From DATGKG01 sp963783145 (GTDB lineage: Bacteria; Desulfobacterota; Binatia; Binatales; Binataceae): a stretch of DNA of 64,000 nucleotides. This document shows, in pieces, positions 17,584 to 27,636 of this stretch. Both the position numbers and the translations under genes were made by a program. Where the stretch lies: contig CAWAMM010000002.1 of NCBI GenBank assembly GCA_963783145.1, forward strand, positions 62,001 to 126,000, given 5' to 3'. The notes under the pieces were generated by a model. The model saw only the letters and a program-made list of their open reading frames with translations. It made no database searches and was not told the origin of the DNA. Positions within the stretch are counted from its first letter, which is position 1, and the number at the start of each line of letters is the position of its first letter.

Positions 17584-18648
17584 TCATGAAGGTGCCGCTA
17601 TGTTCCGCACCGCAGGCATCACCTCATCGATGAACAGCCGCAATGAGCGCATTGCTTCCTCGTGCGTCATGTCGCCGAAGGGCAAGGCGGTCATCAAGTA
17701 ATCGATATTTCCCTCGCCCACGTATTGTTTGAAGTATTCCCTCACCGTGTCGGGCGAGCCGACCACGAGGCCTCCGCCCTTCTCGGCTCGGGCCGGGGAC
17801 TCAAAGGCCTTTTGCAGAAAGTCATAGTGCTCGATCGGCAACTCCTCGAGCAGCCCGGGCTCGTACCAGTGGACCGACCAGACATTGCGCTTGAGCGCGT
17901 TCCAGGCGCGCTGCCCGATGCGACGCGCCTCGTCATCGGTCTCGGCCACACAGAGCATGTGCGTACTGGCGATCTTCGGCCGGGTCACGTGTGGGTTGAG
18001 CCGACTCGGGTCATGGCGGTGCTGGGCCGCTATCTGTCGGTAGACTTCACTGATCTGCCTGGAGATCCGCACAGGGAGCAGAAAGTTCAGACCCCGCCGC
18101 GCGGCGTACTCCAGATTTCCCGGATACCACAACGGCGGGTAGGGCTCCTGGACAGGTTCCATATAGAGGTTGACCTCTGGGAAGTCGTGAAACTTGCGGT
18201 CGCGGCTATTGATCCTTCCAGTAGTCAGTCCTTCCAAGACGATGTCGAGGACCTCTTCAAAGCGCTCCTTGGCTTCGGTGTGGGCGTGGCCGAAGAAAGA
18301 GTGCTCCGCGAAGCCGACGCCTCTGCCGATGCCGACGTCGAGACGTCCGCCGCTAAGGTTGTCGAGCATGCAGATGTCCTCGACGAGCCGTAACGGCTGG
18401 TGCAGCGGCAAACAGAAGACAAGCGGCCCGAGGCGAAGCCGCTCGGTCGCCTGCGCAACTGCGGCGAGGAACACCGCTTGCTGCGGCGCCATACACAGAT
18501 GCGAGCCGTGGTGCTCGGCGAGATGGTAACCGGTAAAGCCGCCGCGTTCGGCGATCTGTATGAACTCCAATCGATCACGATAGAGCTGCTGAAGCGATAC
18601 CCCTGGGACTCGCTCGATGTGGTCGAATATCCCGAACTCGATTGGCAT
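17584..18648 (-). CDS. LLM-class flavin-dependent oxidoreductase
   Basis: This 354-residue luciferase-like monooxygenase is marked by IEFGIFDHIERVPG, GFTGYHLAEHHGSHLCMAPQQAVFLAAVA, LRLGPLVFCLPLHQPLRLVED and LDNLSGGRLDVGIGRGVG. The family uses F420 or FMN with a (beta-alpha)8 fold; which cofactor is not decided by sequence. It precedes the CoA-transferase on the same strand, so the two may work on the same degraded compound. The gene looks complete, with start at 18648. Confidence 0.92.
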   Translation of the reverse strand: MPIEFGIFDHIERVPGVSLQQLYRDRLEFIQIAERGGFTGYHLAEHHGSHLCMAPQQAVFLAAVAQATERLRLGPLVFCLPLHQPLRLVEDICMLDNLSGGRLDVGIGRGVGFAEHSFFGHAHTEAKERFEEVLDIVLEGLTTGRINSRDRKFHDFPEVNLYMEPVQEPYPPLWYPGNLEYAARRGLNFLLPVRISRQISEVYRQIAAQHRHDPSRLNPHVTRPKIASTHMLCVAETDDEARRIGQRAWNALKRNVWSVHWYEPGLLEELPIEHYDFLQKAFESPARAEKGGGLVVGSPDTVREYFKQYVGEGNIDYLMTALPFGDMTHEEAMRSLRLFIDEVMPAVRNIAAPS

Positions 18649-18802
18649 TGTGACCGCTCCTTCGAACCGCGAACGTCTGTAACCAACCGGCGGAATTCTC
18701 GCCCATTATTCGGCGCCGCGGAAGCCCAGCGCAGGGCGGCGCGTCAGACTGCTGAGATCGCTGCTATTCGCGGGATTATGTCCGGTTCCCCGGACGTCAC
18801 CT

Positions 18803-19440
18803 TCACCGAGAAATCAGTGGAAGACGCGGTAGTTCCTGACCAGCATCCGATAACCATTGAACCTCTGCTAACTCAGGCGGAGAGCCGCGGTCAAAAGACG
18901 TTGCTCCAGGTCCAGCCGAGGCTCGCCACACTGGGTGGCACCACCGAATCGATGGCACCTCCACCGAATGTCCAATCCCTTCGAAAACCTTGAGTGCGGA
19001 TTCGGTCGCCGCTTTCACTTCCGGATCGACCTTGCTCTCAGCGCTTTCGAGGATTGTCGCGAGGCGCAACTTCTTTGGCCGCCTGGCGACGGCAGCGCTG
19101 AATGGTTCGGTCGGCACCGGAGCCCAATACGGGTCGCCGACGACCGGATCTGCGATCACATCGAGGAACATCGCGGCGTCGTGCACCGATCGAGCTATGG
19201 GGCCGGAGGTCGCGAATCCCACCCACGCCTCACCGGATACCGGCGAGTAGGAGACACGCCCGCGCGACGGCTTCAGTCCGACCGTCCCACAGCAACTCGA
19301 GGGGATACGAATCGAGCCGCCGCCGTCCCTTCCGCCAGCGGCGAAAGCCCAGCGGCCGCGGCGCAGGCGGCGCCGCCGCTCGATCCTCCCGCAGTGTGCT
19401 CAAGGTTCGAGGCCGTGTTCGCGACGGTCCGACTACGCCA
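18803..19440 (-). pseudogene. Amidase (GatA/amidase-signature family), decayed
   Basis: On the minus strand the amidase signature TAGGSSGGAACAAAAGLSPL is followed, after a small frameshifting deletion, by SIRIPSSCCGTVGLKPSRGRVS and then GFATSGPIARSVHDAAMFLDV (frame 18803-19222). The N-terminus is missing where an IS256 fragment abuts, and the C-terminal third is scrambled. It is not functional as it stands. A former role would be hydrolysis of an amide. It is co-oriented with the adjacent GMC oxidoreductase pseudogene. Confidence 0.72.
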
Positions 19441-19620
19441 GCGGTAACAAAGGGCGCCGGCTCTCGCACTAAAGGCATCTTGATGGCCTAAGCTTTTGGA
19501 CATGGCACAGGGCCGATGGCGTCGGCTCGACGGCGCGCGCTTCCTCCCACTCGTGCGAGCGGGCAGCGTCTTTGTCAACGGTGTCCAGCAGGCGGGAAAG
19601 GCCAGCACGACGGGGCAAGA
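19440..19620 (+). mobile_element. IS256 transposase C-terminal fragment
   Basis: The plus strand reads KGAGSRTKGILMA, then with a frame change MAQGRWRRLDGARFLPLVR and FVNGVQ. These match the C-terminus of the complete IS256 transposase at 4170-5462 (RGAGSRTKGLLMA, MAQLRWRHLDGAQLLPRVR). Only about 60 residues survive and the frame is broken. The fragment borders the missing N-terminus of the amidase and may mark the event that truncated it. Confidence 0.72.
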
Positions 19621-20888
19621 GCGGCTTAGCGACGGGGCGGCGCACCGGGTGTTCCAGTTCTTGCCCGCGGTCCAGATCCATAGACAAGAACCTCCCCCTG
19701 TCCGACCTCGTCAAAGATCGAGACACGCGGACCGAATCTTTCTCGAGGGTTCGTCGGATTCGACTCGGCAGTCTGTCGCGATGCGGATGAAAACAATTGA
19801 AGCTTCGACTTCCGATATCCGAGCGCCGTCAGCCAACCAGGAACGAGGCAGCCCGTTCGGCAATCATCACCGCCGTGAGATGGGTGTTTGCGCGGGGAAT
19901 TACCGGGATGATCGATGCATCGACGACGGAGAGGCCCGCGATACCGATGAACCGGCAGCGCGGATCGACGACCGCCGAAGGATCGTCGGGTGGGCCCATC
20001 CGGCACGTTCCCACAGCGTGCACATAATCGGTTACCGTTGCCTTGAGCCACGCATCCAGAGCCGCCTCATCTGTCAGGTCGCTGGGTGTCGTCCCGCGCT
20101 CATCGAGAGTAACCGTGCGGGTCAGGCTCCGAACCGCCTTGTTACCCAGTAGGGCGAAGAGCTCTTGGGCCGCCATCCGCATCCGCACCACGTCACGATG
20201 ATTAGATAGCAGCCGGAATTCGACGCGCGGATCGACCGCCGGGTCGTCCGAGACCAGCGTTATCGCTCCTCTAGAGAACGGTTCCATAACGGCCGCCAGG
20301 ACGAGGATGAGACCCGGAGTTCCCGGGTGGTTTATGGGTAGGATCTGTAAGTCGGCCTCCCCGCACCCAGCGAGGCCAGACGACCATCGCAGGATGAACC
20401 CAGTGCTCGGGGAATCGCCATCCCGATCGATCAGGCTCTGTTCAACCGTCAGATTGGCCGTCACCATGGGATGCTCAGCCAGGTTCCGCCCGATGGCGGG
20501 ACGCACGCTGCCGAGGCCCGAGCGAAGGAGAATCGCGGGGCTGTGAATGGCCCCCGCCGAGATCACCACGTGTCGGGCCGTCAACTTGCCGTCCGACGTT
20601 CGCACTCCAGTAGCGCGACCATTTTGGACCAAGACCCGGTCGACTAGCACGTCTCCGCGGATCTCGAGGTTGGATCGTCCGCGCGCCGGCTCAAGGTAAG
20701 CGTCATTCGTGGAGACACGTCGGTTGTTCTTCCGGGTCAAGCCCGCCGGTGCCGCGCCGACGACGCCTTAGGTCTCGAGGCTGTTGCAACGTGGGTGGCC
20801 GCGCTCCACTGTCAAACATCACCCGAAAATCACCCCCATGTATCATTTGAAACTCCCCCCTCTGGGTGTTGACTAGGTGGGGGAGTGC

Positions 20889-20909
20889 GAGGGGGAGGAA
20901 CTCCCCCTC
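20889..20909. terminator. Strong hairpin downstream of istB
   Basis: GAGGGGGAG and CTCCCCCTC form a perfect 9-bp stem with a 3-nt loop, just after the istB stop and before the left end of the IS. No T-run follows on the transcribed strand, so it would be a weak intrinsic terminator or an RNA-stabilising end. Confidence 0.5.
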
Positions 20910-20935
20910 GCCGCTCCGTATAATGGCTTCGCTGT

Positions 20936-21721
20936 TCATGCAGGCGGCTGAGGCTCGAGTTTGGTTTTAAGCAGACCGGCCTTGAGCTTCTCCTTAAGCC
21001 TGAAACTCTCTCCTTTTATGTTGATCGTGATGGAATGATGGAGCAGGCGATCGAGGATAGCACTGGCGATCACCGCATCGCCGAACACCTCGCCCCAGGC
21101 GCCAAGACTTTGATTGCTGGTGATGATGATCGAGCCGCGCTCGTAACGGCGCGAGACCAGCTGGAAGAACAGGTTGGCGCCCTGGCGATCGATCGGGAGA
21201 TAGCCGATCTCATCAATTAGTAAAAGCTGTGGCAGGGTAAGGATCTTCAGACGCTCTTCCAGCCGCCCTTCGGCCAGTGCCTTGCCGAGCGTGGTGATGA
21301 GCGCGGTGGCGGTAACGAACAGGGTCCGCACGCCTTGCTCGCAAGCCTTCATCCCGAGTGCTACGGCCAAATGGCTCTTCCCCACTCCGGGCGGTCCGAG
21401 GAACAAGACGTTATCGCCGCTCTGCATGTAGCGGCCGGTCGCGAGTTCCCGGATCAGCTTGGGATCGATCGAGGGCTGGAACTTGAAGTCGAAGCTCTCC
21501 AGGGTTTTTTGGAACGGAAAGCGCGCCATCGCGATCCGCATCTGATGGTGCTTGTGGGTCTTCGATCCGACCTCCGCGGCAAGCAGTTCGTCGAGGAACT
21601 CGGCGTAGGAAACTTCCTTCTTCGCCGCCTGTTCCAGGCGCGCGGTGAGTTCATTCTCGGTCTGAAAGAGCCGCAGCCGATGACAATGCTCCTGTAGACG
21701 TTCGAGTTGCGGGGTGCTCAT
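20936..21721 (-). CDS. istB: IS21 helper ATPase IstB
   Basis: The 261-residue protein has the Walker A loop GPPGVGKSHLAVALG, Walker B LLLIDEIGYLPI and the IstB-specific RYERGSIIITSNQSLGAWGEVFGD and LLHHSITINIKGESFRLKE. IstB is an AAA+ helper that prepares target DNA for IstA. Its start overlaps the end of istA by 4 nt, the standard translational coupling. No damage is seen. Confidence 0.96.
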   Translation of the reverse strand: MSTPQLERLQEHCHRLRLFQTENELTARLEQAAKKEVSYAEFLDELLAAEVGSKTHKHHQMRIAMARFPFQKTLESFDFKFQPSIDPKLIRELATGRYMQSGDNVLFLGPPGVGKSHLAVALGMKACEQGVRTLFVTATALITTLGKALAEGRLEERLKILTLPQLLLIDEIGYLPIDRQGANLFFQLVSRRYERGSIIITSNQSLGAWGEVFGDAVIASAILDRLLHHSITINIKGESFRLKEKLKAGLLKTKLEPQPPA

Positions 21722-23025
21722 CGCGGCACACCTCCTTCACCCAGACTGGCGGCCTCGTAGAGCGCGAGATCGCGCACTATAACCTCACCGAGCCGTCCGA
21801 AGTTGGGATCGAAGCGCGGCGGCGCCGCAAGTACCTCTTGGCGGGCTACTCGCAACAATCCGGCGTAGTGCTCGGGCGCCATTACTACGGTGTGCCGGGC
21901 GGCTTTGGGATGGCGCGCGATCAACTGGTCCTGGTGGTAGAACTCGTAGTGCTCAGTGCTTTCATGCACGCTGACTATCAGCCCCACGTACTGGACCGGG
22001 ACCGAATAACGTGCGGCGCCGACCGCGACCAGGGCATCGTTGGCCACCGTCCGCGACCGCACCAACTCGTAGCGATAAGGCGGTCGGCTGCCCAGTGGAG
22101 TGAGTTGCTCGTGGGCAAAGCGATCAATCGGCCGCTCGTGGGTAGTTCCGTGTACCCGGAGATCGGCGACTTCCGCGCTCCAGCGCTCGAGCCAGCCGTT
22201 GAGTTCTTCCCATGAATGGAAGCGCCGGCCCGCCAGCGCGTTGTGCTTTACATATCCAACTCCGCTCTCGACCTTGCCTTTGGTCCGCGCGCGATATGGT
22301 TGGCAGGCGCGCGGGGTGAAGCCGTAGTAGCGCGCGAAGTCCTCGAACAGCGGATGCCATAGCACCTTGTTCTCACTGCGGCCCAGCACCAGGGTGCGCG
22401 GGTTATCGTACAGGCAGCTCAGGGTGAGTCCGCCGAAAAAACGAAACGCGCGCTCGTGGCCGTCGAGCAATGCCGCCAGTCGCTCGTTGCGATATCCGCG
22501 GGTGAACAGCCGGCGCGAATAGCCCAGGGTGAACACGAACAAATGAACCGTTTCCGCCTCCTCGCCGATCCAGACTTTTAGTTGGCCGTAGTCGACCTGG
22601 GCCTGCTCGCCGGGTGCAGTCTCGAAGCGTACCGTCGCGAGTTCCGACCACTTCCGCTGCGCTCGAAAAGGTTGCAGAAAACGTTGCACTTGCAGATAGC
22701 CCCCGGTAAACCCCAGGCCCACCAGCTCGCGGTGCACAACCACCCCGTTCCACCCGACCTCCGGCGCGCGCCGCTGGATGAACTCGGCAAAATGATCGAT
22801 CGGCCGGTTCCGAGATTGGCTTCGTCGCGGCTGCCAGCTGCCTAACTTCAACCAGCGCTTGACCGTCTTACGATCCACTCCGAGTTCGCGCGCAATCCGC
22901 TTGGCTCCCTCGCCGCGTTCCTTTCGCGCCACCATTTCGCGCACCAGATCAGCCCGTAACATCCGCTCCTCCGCCGCACCCACTTCGGTCGGCGGAGAAA
23001 CTACCCGATTCAATCTCTCTTCCAT
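21718..23025 (-). CDS. istA: IS21 transposase IstA
   Basis: The 435-residue transposase has an N-terminal helix-turn-helix (IARELGVDRKTVKRWLKLG), then a DDE integrase core: QAQVDYGQLKVW (first Asp), SCLYDNPRTLV (second Asp) and KGKVESGVGYVKHN (Glu). The length is usual for IS21. It lies upstream of istB and overlaps it by 4 nt. Confidence 0.96.
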   Translation of the reverse strand: MEERLNRVVSPPTEVGAAEERMLRADLVREMVARKERGEGAKRIARELGVDRKTVKRWLKLGSWQPRRSQSRNRPIDHFAEFIQRRAPEVGWNGVVVHRELVGLGFTGGYLQVQRFLQPFRAQRKWSELATVRFETAPGEQAQVDYGQLKVWIGEEAETVHLFVFTLGYSRRLFTRGYRNERLAALLDGHERAFRFFGGLTLSCLYDNPRTLVLGRSENKVLWHPLFEDFARYYGFTPRACQPYRARTKGKVESGVGYVKHNALAGRRFHSWEELNGWLERWSAEVADLRVHGTTHERPIDRFAHEQLTPLGSRPPYRYELVRSRTVANDALVAVGAARYSVPVQYVGLIVSVHESTEHYEFYHQDQLIARHPKAARHTVVMAPEHYAGLLRVARQEVLAAPPRFDPNFGRLGEVIVRDLALYEAASLGEGGVPR

Positions 23026-23577
23026 TTGCTCCTTCTCCTCTGTTCTTCAGAGGGGGGAGTTTCAAATGATGTTTACGGGGGGAGATTCACATGATTGCTG
23101 ACACTCCACACCAGCGGCAACGAGGCTTCGGTCTACGGTCGACCATTCGGCTTCGGGCCGTCGCTCTGCGGGGATTCGCTCGCTCACGCGCTCGAACGCG
23201 GAACGCACTCCGTCCCAGCCCCATCCGATAGAGCCTAGCTTAGCCCAGCGATCGTAGTCGCTCGGGAGCCCGCGGATGGCGACCTGGGCGTTCACCGCCG
23301 AGCTTCCGCCGACCCCTCTTCCGCGAAAATATAATTTAGGCGCCTGCCCTTCGACACACACGGCGTTGAGTGCTGGCCACATCCGCCCCGGCTCGCCGAG
23401 CGCAACGAATAAACTCTTGCCGCGGATCGAGTCGGGCGTTTGCGCTGACGTGTGATTCGGACCCGCCTCCAGAAGAAGAACGCGTCGGTTCGAATTTTCA
23501 GTCAGCCTGTAAGCGAGTGCAGCGCCGGCGGAACCGGCGCCAACCACAACAAAGTCCCACTCTACCATCCCGCGAAC

Positions 23578-23781
23578 CTAGCGCCCAATGAGCTGCAGCG
23601 CCACTAAAACTTGACCCAGGCGATTCGGGTTGAACTTGGGGTCGTGCTTGAGCACCGCACCGTGTCCGAGTCTTTGTCTGATTCTCAGCCAAGCTGACCG
23701 AACGCGTCCCTCAGAGAGGGCGAGCCCGGCGCCGGAAAAGATGATCGACACCTTTTGACAATTACTCTGATCCGCTGGCAC
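23578..23781 (-). CDS. Small open frame upstream of the GMC gene, unknown
   Basis: The 67-residue frame ends GHGAVLKHDPKFNPNRLGQV followed by LVALQLIGR and stops 9 nt before the GMC start. I do not recognise the family. The C-terminal part has natural-looking composition, while the 5' part does not, so it may be the 3' remnant of a larger gene once in the same operon. Low confidence as a functional gene. Confidence 0.25.
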   Translation of the reverse strand: MPADQSNCQKVSIIFSGAGLALSEGRVRSAWLRIRQRLGHGAVLKHDPKFNPNRLGQVLVALQLIGR

Positions 23782-24244
23782 CGGCGCGGCTTTCGCGCTC
23801 GGTTGTCCAGGGTCGCTCCGTCGTTCGCGAAACGGCTCTCCGGACCCATCGGCAGATTCGCTCTTCGTTCGCCCGATTTTGTCATAAAATAAAACTTATG
23901 TGGTTGATCAAGGTTCAGTTCGGATCGCGGAAGATATTTAGTTACTAGATGCTAACCACAAGTCCAAAGCCTTTAGGTACTCGAGCATCAAACCGATTGC
24001 GCGTCGGGGCCCCGCACCCTTTGATCCCCAGCGCCAGACAGGGGTTTTTCGCGCCGACGCCGGCCGTATCGGTAGTGGCGGTAAGGCTGTTGCCAAACGT
24101 CGTTTTAAAAAGACGTGTTTTGTCGTCTGCGAGTGGCGGAAGGAAGAAAAGTCGTAAAGGTAGGGTAAGAACGATCACAAAAACTGCGCAACAATACATC
24201 GACACATGACTGGATCCGGAAGGGGCGCGTGAGTCTCCTGAAAC

Positions 24245-24267
24245 ATGCCTTCTCCTCCCGAAGGCAT
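24245..24267. repeat. Perfect 8-bp hairpin
   Basis: ATGCCTTC and GAAGGCAT flank a 7-nt loop. No T-run follows on either side. Role unknown; it could be a transcript end or a protein-binding site. Confidence 0.4.
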
Positions 24268-24285
24268 CCGGAATACCAATAGACG

Positions 24286-24328
24286 AATTCGTCGGTGATG
24301 AAGACGAGGCGAACTACTCGCGAGTCCG
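24286..24328. repeat. Dispersed ~40-bp repeat, copy 2
   Basis: This copy carries GCGAACTACTCGCGAGTCC, one base different from 4090-4130 over this core, with a related GAATTC-bearing left half. It lies upstream of the left block boundary of the second phage-like region. Confidence 0.35.
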
Positions 24329-24723
24329 ATTCGCACTAGCGGAACCTAAAAAGAGCGCTCCTTGAAGTCGGGATGGACGATGATCTACTGGTGCGGAGTT
24401 CGTTTCAGGCTGAATCCACTCGCCGCAAACACTCGCACGTCGAGACCGTAGAACTTACCAGCATGTGCTGATTTTATTCCGCACATACCGGCCAACGAGC
24501 CGTGGCCGCCTTTGGTTTTGACTCTCGACCCGAGGTTTCAGGCGCCGAAACGGCAATCTTCCTCAGCGCCGGAAACTTATGTCGCGTGATTTTTGAACTT
24601 TCGAAAAAACTTATGTCGTGGATGCCAAACCCGAAAGGGTGTTCGCAATTGGAAGACAGCCAGGCGCGGGTACATGGGCGATCGATTGCGGCGCACTCGA
24701 TTCCGTCGCAAATGATTCATGGA

Positions 24724-25899
24724 TCAGGGAAAGATTCCCAGGATCTTCGCGAGCACAGTACTTGCCACCAGCTTGTCGTAAATTCGGTGGCTTGGGCCGA
24801 TGCGGGTCCTATTGCGCCGGTGGCAGCGGCATAACTCCCTGACCTCAAAGCTTGCGAGAGAACGTCGAGCTTCAATCGACATCTGATCGATCGGCAACGG
24901 GTTCCAATTATTGTCGTAAAACTCTATGGGGTCAAAAGAAACGATCATCTCGAGCTCTCTGATAATTCGTTGGGGTGACACCTCGCGCATCGTGCGCAAT
25001 CTCGCGGTCGCTTCTTTGATCGCCTCGCGAACCGCAGCGGATTTCAACAGACGCTGACCTTGTGACGCTGCCGTCTTAGCGGAGTAACCGGCACGAATTG
25101 CGGCTTTGGTCGCATTCAAATCCTTGAGGTATTCGTTAGAGAAACGATCGCGCATGACGGAACCGCGCCCTTTCATTCCCGCGCGAGCCGGCGGTCGCGC
25201 GCCGAGCTTATATGGAACCGGCTTCAAAGGATCTCGGAGCCTGCTATTTGACAGCTCGGGGAGACCGCCTCCCGCTTCCAGAGGCACTTCTCGAGGCACC
25301 CTGCGTGGTGGCGGCTTCCCGCCCTTGCCCGTGCTCGGGAACATGCCCAGGTACTTCCCCAACATGGTGAGGGCGTTAATCTTATTGCTGAAACGGAGTG
25401 TGTAACGCCGACCGACGTGCTTTTTACCGTTCCGACGGCATCCGGTGCTACGGAACTTTCTGACCTTGTAGCTGGCGAGCGCACGGCGGGCGTTTTTCGG
25501 TATCTGGCTTATTGGCAGAAAGCGGCCTCGGTGATCGAAGCAGTCCCTGGGGTCCGCGAACGCGATAATAGCGAGCGCTTCGATAACGCGTTCGACCCTT
25601 AATTCGCGTTCTTTGGCCGTTCCCGCGGTTGCTTCATCCAGGGCCTCTCGGACCGCGGGTGATTTCAACAATCGGTGACCTTGTGAACCGGCCGTTTTAG
25701 GGGAGTAGCCGGCCCGAACCGCGGCTTTGGTCGCGTTGAAATCCTTGAGGTACTCCCGCGCAAATGAGTCGCGCATCGGAGAACCACCCCCCTTTCTGCG
25801 CGCCTGAGACGCGGCCCTCGTTGCCTTTTGCGGCTCGGTAACGGTATTCGCTGGATCAGGAATCGAGGAAATCATTCCATTGCCAAACGTCACATACAA
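24724..25899 (-). CDS. Tandem-duplicated terminase small-subunit-like protein
   Basis: The 391-residue frame contains two homologous units. Unit 1 (residues ~42-188) has FAREYLKDFNATKAAVRAGY, SPKTAGSQGHRLLKSPAV and ends LTMLGKYLGMFP. Unit 2 (~249-391) has FSNEYLKDLNATKAAIRAGY, SAKTAASQGQRLLKSAAV and ends STVLAKILGIFP. The EYLxDxNATxAAxRAGYSxKTAxxQGxRLL helix-turn-helix is the Terminase_2 pattern that recognises phage packaging sites. A basic, proline-rich linker joins the units. M249 starts unit 2, so the fusion may derive from two adjacent genes or a second internal start may be used. Confidence 0.82.
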   Translation of the reverse strand: MYVTFGNGMISSIPDPANTVTEPQKATRAASQARRKGGGSPMRDSFAREYLKDFNATKAAVRAGYSPKTAGSQGHRLLKSPAVREALDEATAGTAKERELRVERVIEALAIIAFADPRDCFDHRGRFLPISQIPKNARRALASYKVRKFRSTGCRRNGKKHVGRRYTLRFSNKINALTMLGKYLGMFPSTGKGGKPPPRRVPREVPLEAGGGLPELSNSRLRDPLKPVPYKLGARPPARAGMKGRGSVMRDRFSNEYLKDLNATKAAIRAGYSAKTAASQGQRLLKSAAVREAIKEATARLRTMREVSPQRIIRELEMIVSFDPIEFYDNNWNPLPIDQMSIEARRSLASFEVRELCRCHRRNRTRIGPSHRIYDKLVASTVLAKILGIFP

Positions 25900-26258
25900 A
25901 ACATCGTTTTATTCCAGTTCGGATATCGGCCAATTTTGACCTAATTTTAGATCTCAACAGATTTCAACATCAAAAACCAACCGCATTTAAAAGAAAGTTG
26001 CATCGAACGGATCACTAACGAAGGGCCGCGAAACAATACGACTGGAATCGGGCAATAACCTACCCTTGAGAAGTCAATAGATCGATCACCCCCTTTATTT
26101 AGAGATAAGAATCCGGCAGCACGGGTCGAGTCGAGTTGAGGTCGTTCGGGATAGTCGAAAAAGATCGTCAGTCATCTCAGCAGCTCCGGAAAACGACGAC
26201 GAAGGAAGCCGCACTGCGACGGAAACACCCACTACTAGGCAGTCTTGCCGATCGAGAC
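25900..26258. other. AT-rich gap between the terminase-like gene and ATPase pseudogene
   Basis: About 360 bp, distinctly richer in A+T than the flanks, with no open frame showing family motifs. As it lies directly upstream of the terminase-like gene it probably holds its promoter or a packaging-type recognition region. Confidence 0.4.
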
Positions 26259-27583
26259 TCATTCCCTCGGCATGGGAGTTAAAGCTGAGGATGCTGAGGT
26301 AACAGCGCTGACCGAGATTATCCGTTTCCCAAGGCGGTCGACCCGACCCGATTGGAGGTCGATTCCAGCGGTGCGCAGGTTACTGGCCATCCGCCGAAGC
26401 GCACTGGCGAGGGCGTTGGGTGCTTTGGGCCAGCGCACCGAGCGTCGAGTTTGTTCGCTGACGATGTCGTTGAGCCGAGACCAGGAGTTCGGCGGTACTA
26501 CCTTTGAAGCCCTCTCGCGCCAGCTCTCGAAGCGGCTCGTAGAGCGGCGAGGATTCCAGCGCAAGGTCGCGAGCCTCAAGTCGATTAGCCTCATAGACCT
26601 TGAGGAACTGACCGCGGTTCAAGTCCTAACCCGACTTCGCAGGCAGTTGCCCAGGTTGCAAAGTCCGCCATGCGTGGTAGCTGGTCAAGTGCAAGGGCCG
26701 GGAGTCTGCTTCAACCCAAGTGCGACCGCATCGAGTAGGGCGCCGAGGATTCGCGGTCGCGCGGCTTCAAATTCCCGCCAGAACTGCCGTTCGTCACGCC
26801 GGGCCGCGGGCTTGATGTCGTGGAATTCGATGATGAGGGAGCGATCGAGGAAGTCCGGGCGTGTCGCGCCGAGATCCGGGATAGCGTTGAACACTAGCGG
26901 ACGAGTGGCATCGAAGACGGCCTCGTCGTAGTCACTGTAGAGTTCCCGACCGCCGAAGCCACCGCCGGTGGCCAGCCGACAGGCTGTATCCGCCAGATCC
27001 TGGGGCAAATGGCTGAGGTTGTCGAAACAAACCAGCCAGGAGTTTCGAGCTGCCGCGACCAGATCGCGAACCTCGCGTGGTGCACCGCGAAGAGCCGACG
27101 TGCGCGGATCGATGAGCGAGCTGATCACTCGGCAGGCGGTGGATTTACCGGCTCCTTGTTCTCCCTTGGCGACCAGGATAGGGCAGGGCAGGCCGGGCCG
27201 CATCGCTGACACCAGGAACGCTTTGATCAGAACCCAACCGTCGTCATCAATGTTAAGAAAGCTGCGGAGTTCATCGAGACTGCCGCCGCGCTGTGGTTCC
27301 GGTAGCGGCTGGCTGCCTCTTGAGCGGCGAAACTTTGGCGCCAGACGATCGACGATGCGCCAACCCGCGGTATCGATTTCCACCGCGCGCCACGCCACAG
27401 CGCAAAGGTCGAGGTATAGCTTGGCATCCTGCTGGACTACCCGAAGATGGACCTGGCATTCCGGACCATCAAACAACGCCCGTGCCTCAAAGATCTCCAA
27501 CACCGCGCGCATTGCTCGTCCGCCAGGGCTCTCGCCGGTATCGGGATAGAAGATCCTGAGCAGGAACAGGTAAAAAGCCCTAG
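26259..27583 (-). pseudogene. Second, decayed copy of the phage-type ATPase
   Basis: The longest intact frame (26685-27512) repeats the window-start ATPase: AKGEQGAGKSTACRVISSLI, TSALRGAPREVRDLVAAARN, WLVCFDNLSHLP and GGGFGGRELYSDYDEAV. Downstream, the protein continues only through at least three frame changes (LPRMADFATWATACEVG, then GQFLKVYEANRLEARDLALE, then LNDIVSEQTRRSVRWPKAPN, LRTAGIDLQ), which reveals the C-terminal region missing from the window-start copy. The 5' part stops at the IS5-type end (27583), losing about 130 N-terminal codons. Confidence 0.83.
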
Positions 27584-27636
27584 CAGGCTGCGGAAAAATG
27601 AGGAGTTTTCGACTCAGTCGGATATAGTGGAGTAGG

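Larger units (their letters stand above)
20810..23103 (-). mobile_element. Complete IS21-family element (2294 bp)
   Basis: The element starts TGTCA at 20810 and ends TGACA at 23103, and is bounded by a 6-bp target duplication CTCCAC (20804-20809 and 23104-23109). It carries istA and istB on the minus strand. Longer inner inverted repeats occur: CATTTGAAACTCCCCCCTCTG near 20844 and its complement near 23048. Both genes look intact, so it may be active. It lies within the GMC oxidoreductase gene. Confidence 0.9.
19829..23568 (-). pseudogene. GMC oxidoreductase, interrupted by an IS21 element
   Basis: The N-terminal piece (23104-23568) has the FAD-binding VVVGAGSAGAALAYRL, LLLEAGPN and GRGVGGSSAVNAQV motifs. 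The C-terminal piece (19829-20809) has VISAGAIHSPAILLRSGLG, AVGTCRMGPPDDP and ANTHLTAVMIAERAA, with the catalytic-region His residues. Joining 23104 to 20803 (removing the IS and one CTCCAC copy) keeps the frame open except for a TAA at 20768-20770, inside LET*GVVGAAPAGL. So both an insertion and a nonsense mutation inactivate it. Choline-dehydrogenase-like enzymes oxidise alcohols using FAD. Confidence 0.85.
23887..24723. other. Gene-poor stretch left of the terminase-like gene
   Basis: Open frames on both strands around 23945-24209 (about 86 codons each) overlap completely and neither shows a known motif. The stretch contains a dispersed repeat (24286-24328) and a hairpin (24245-24267). I find no supportable gene between 24210 and 24723. 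Confidence 0.35.

Noticed and set aside
17662..18393. Plus-strand open frame opposite the LLM oxidoreductase
   Set aside because: It is antisense to a complete flavin oxidoreductase gene, with no ribosome-binding site or family signature.
23945..24209. Two fully overlapping 86-codon frames on opposite strands
   Set aside because: Neither has a known motif or a convincing ribosome-binding site, and at most one could be real; not listed as a gene.
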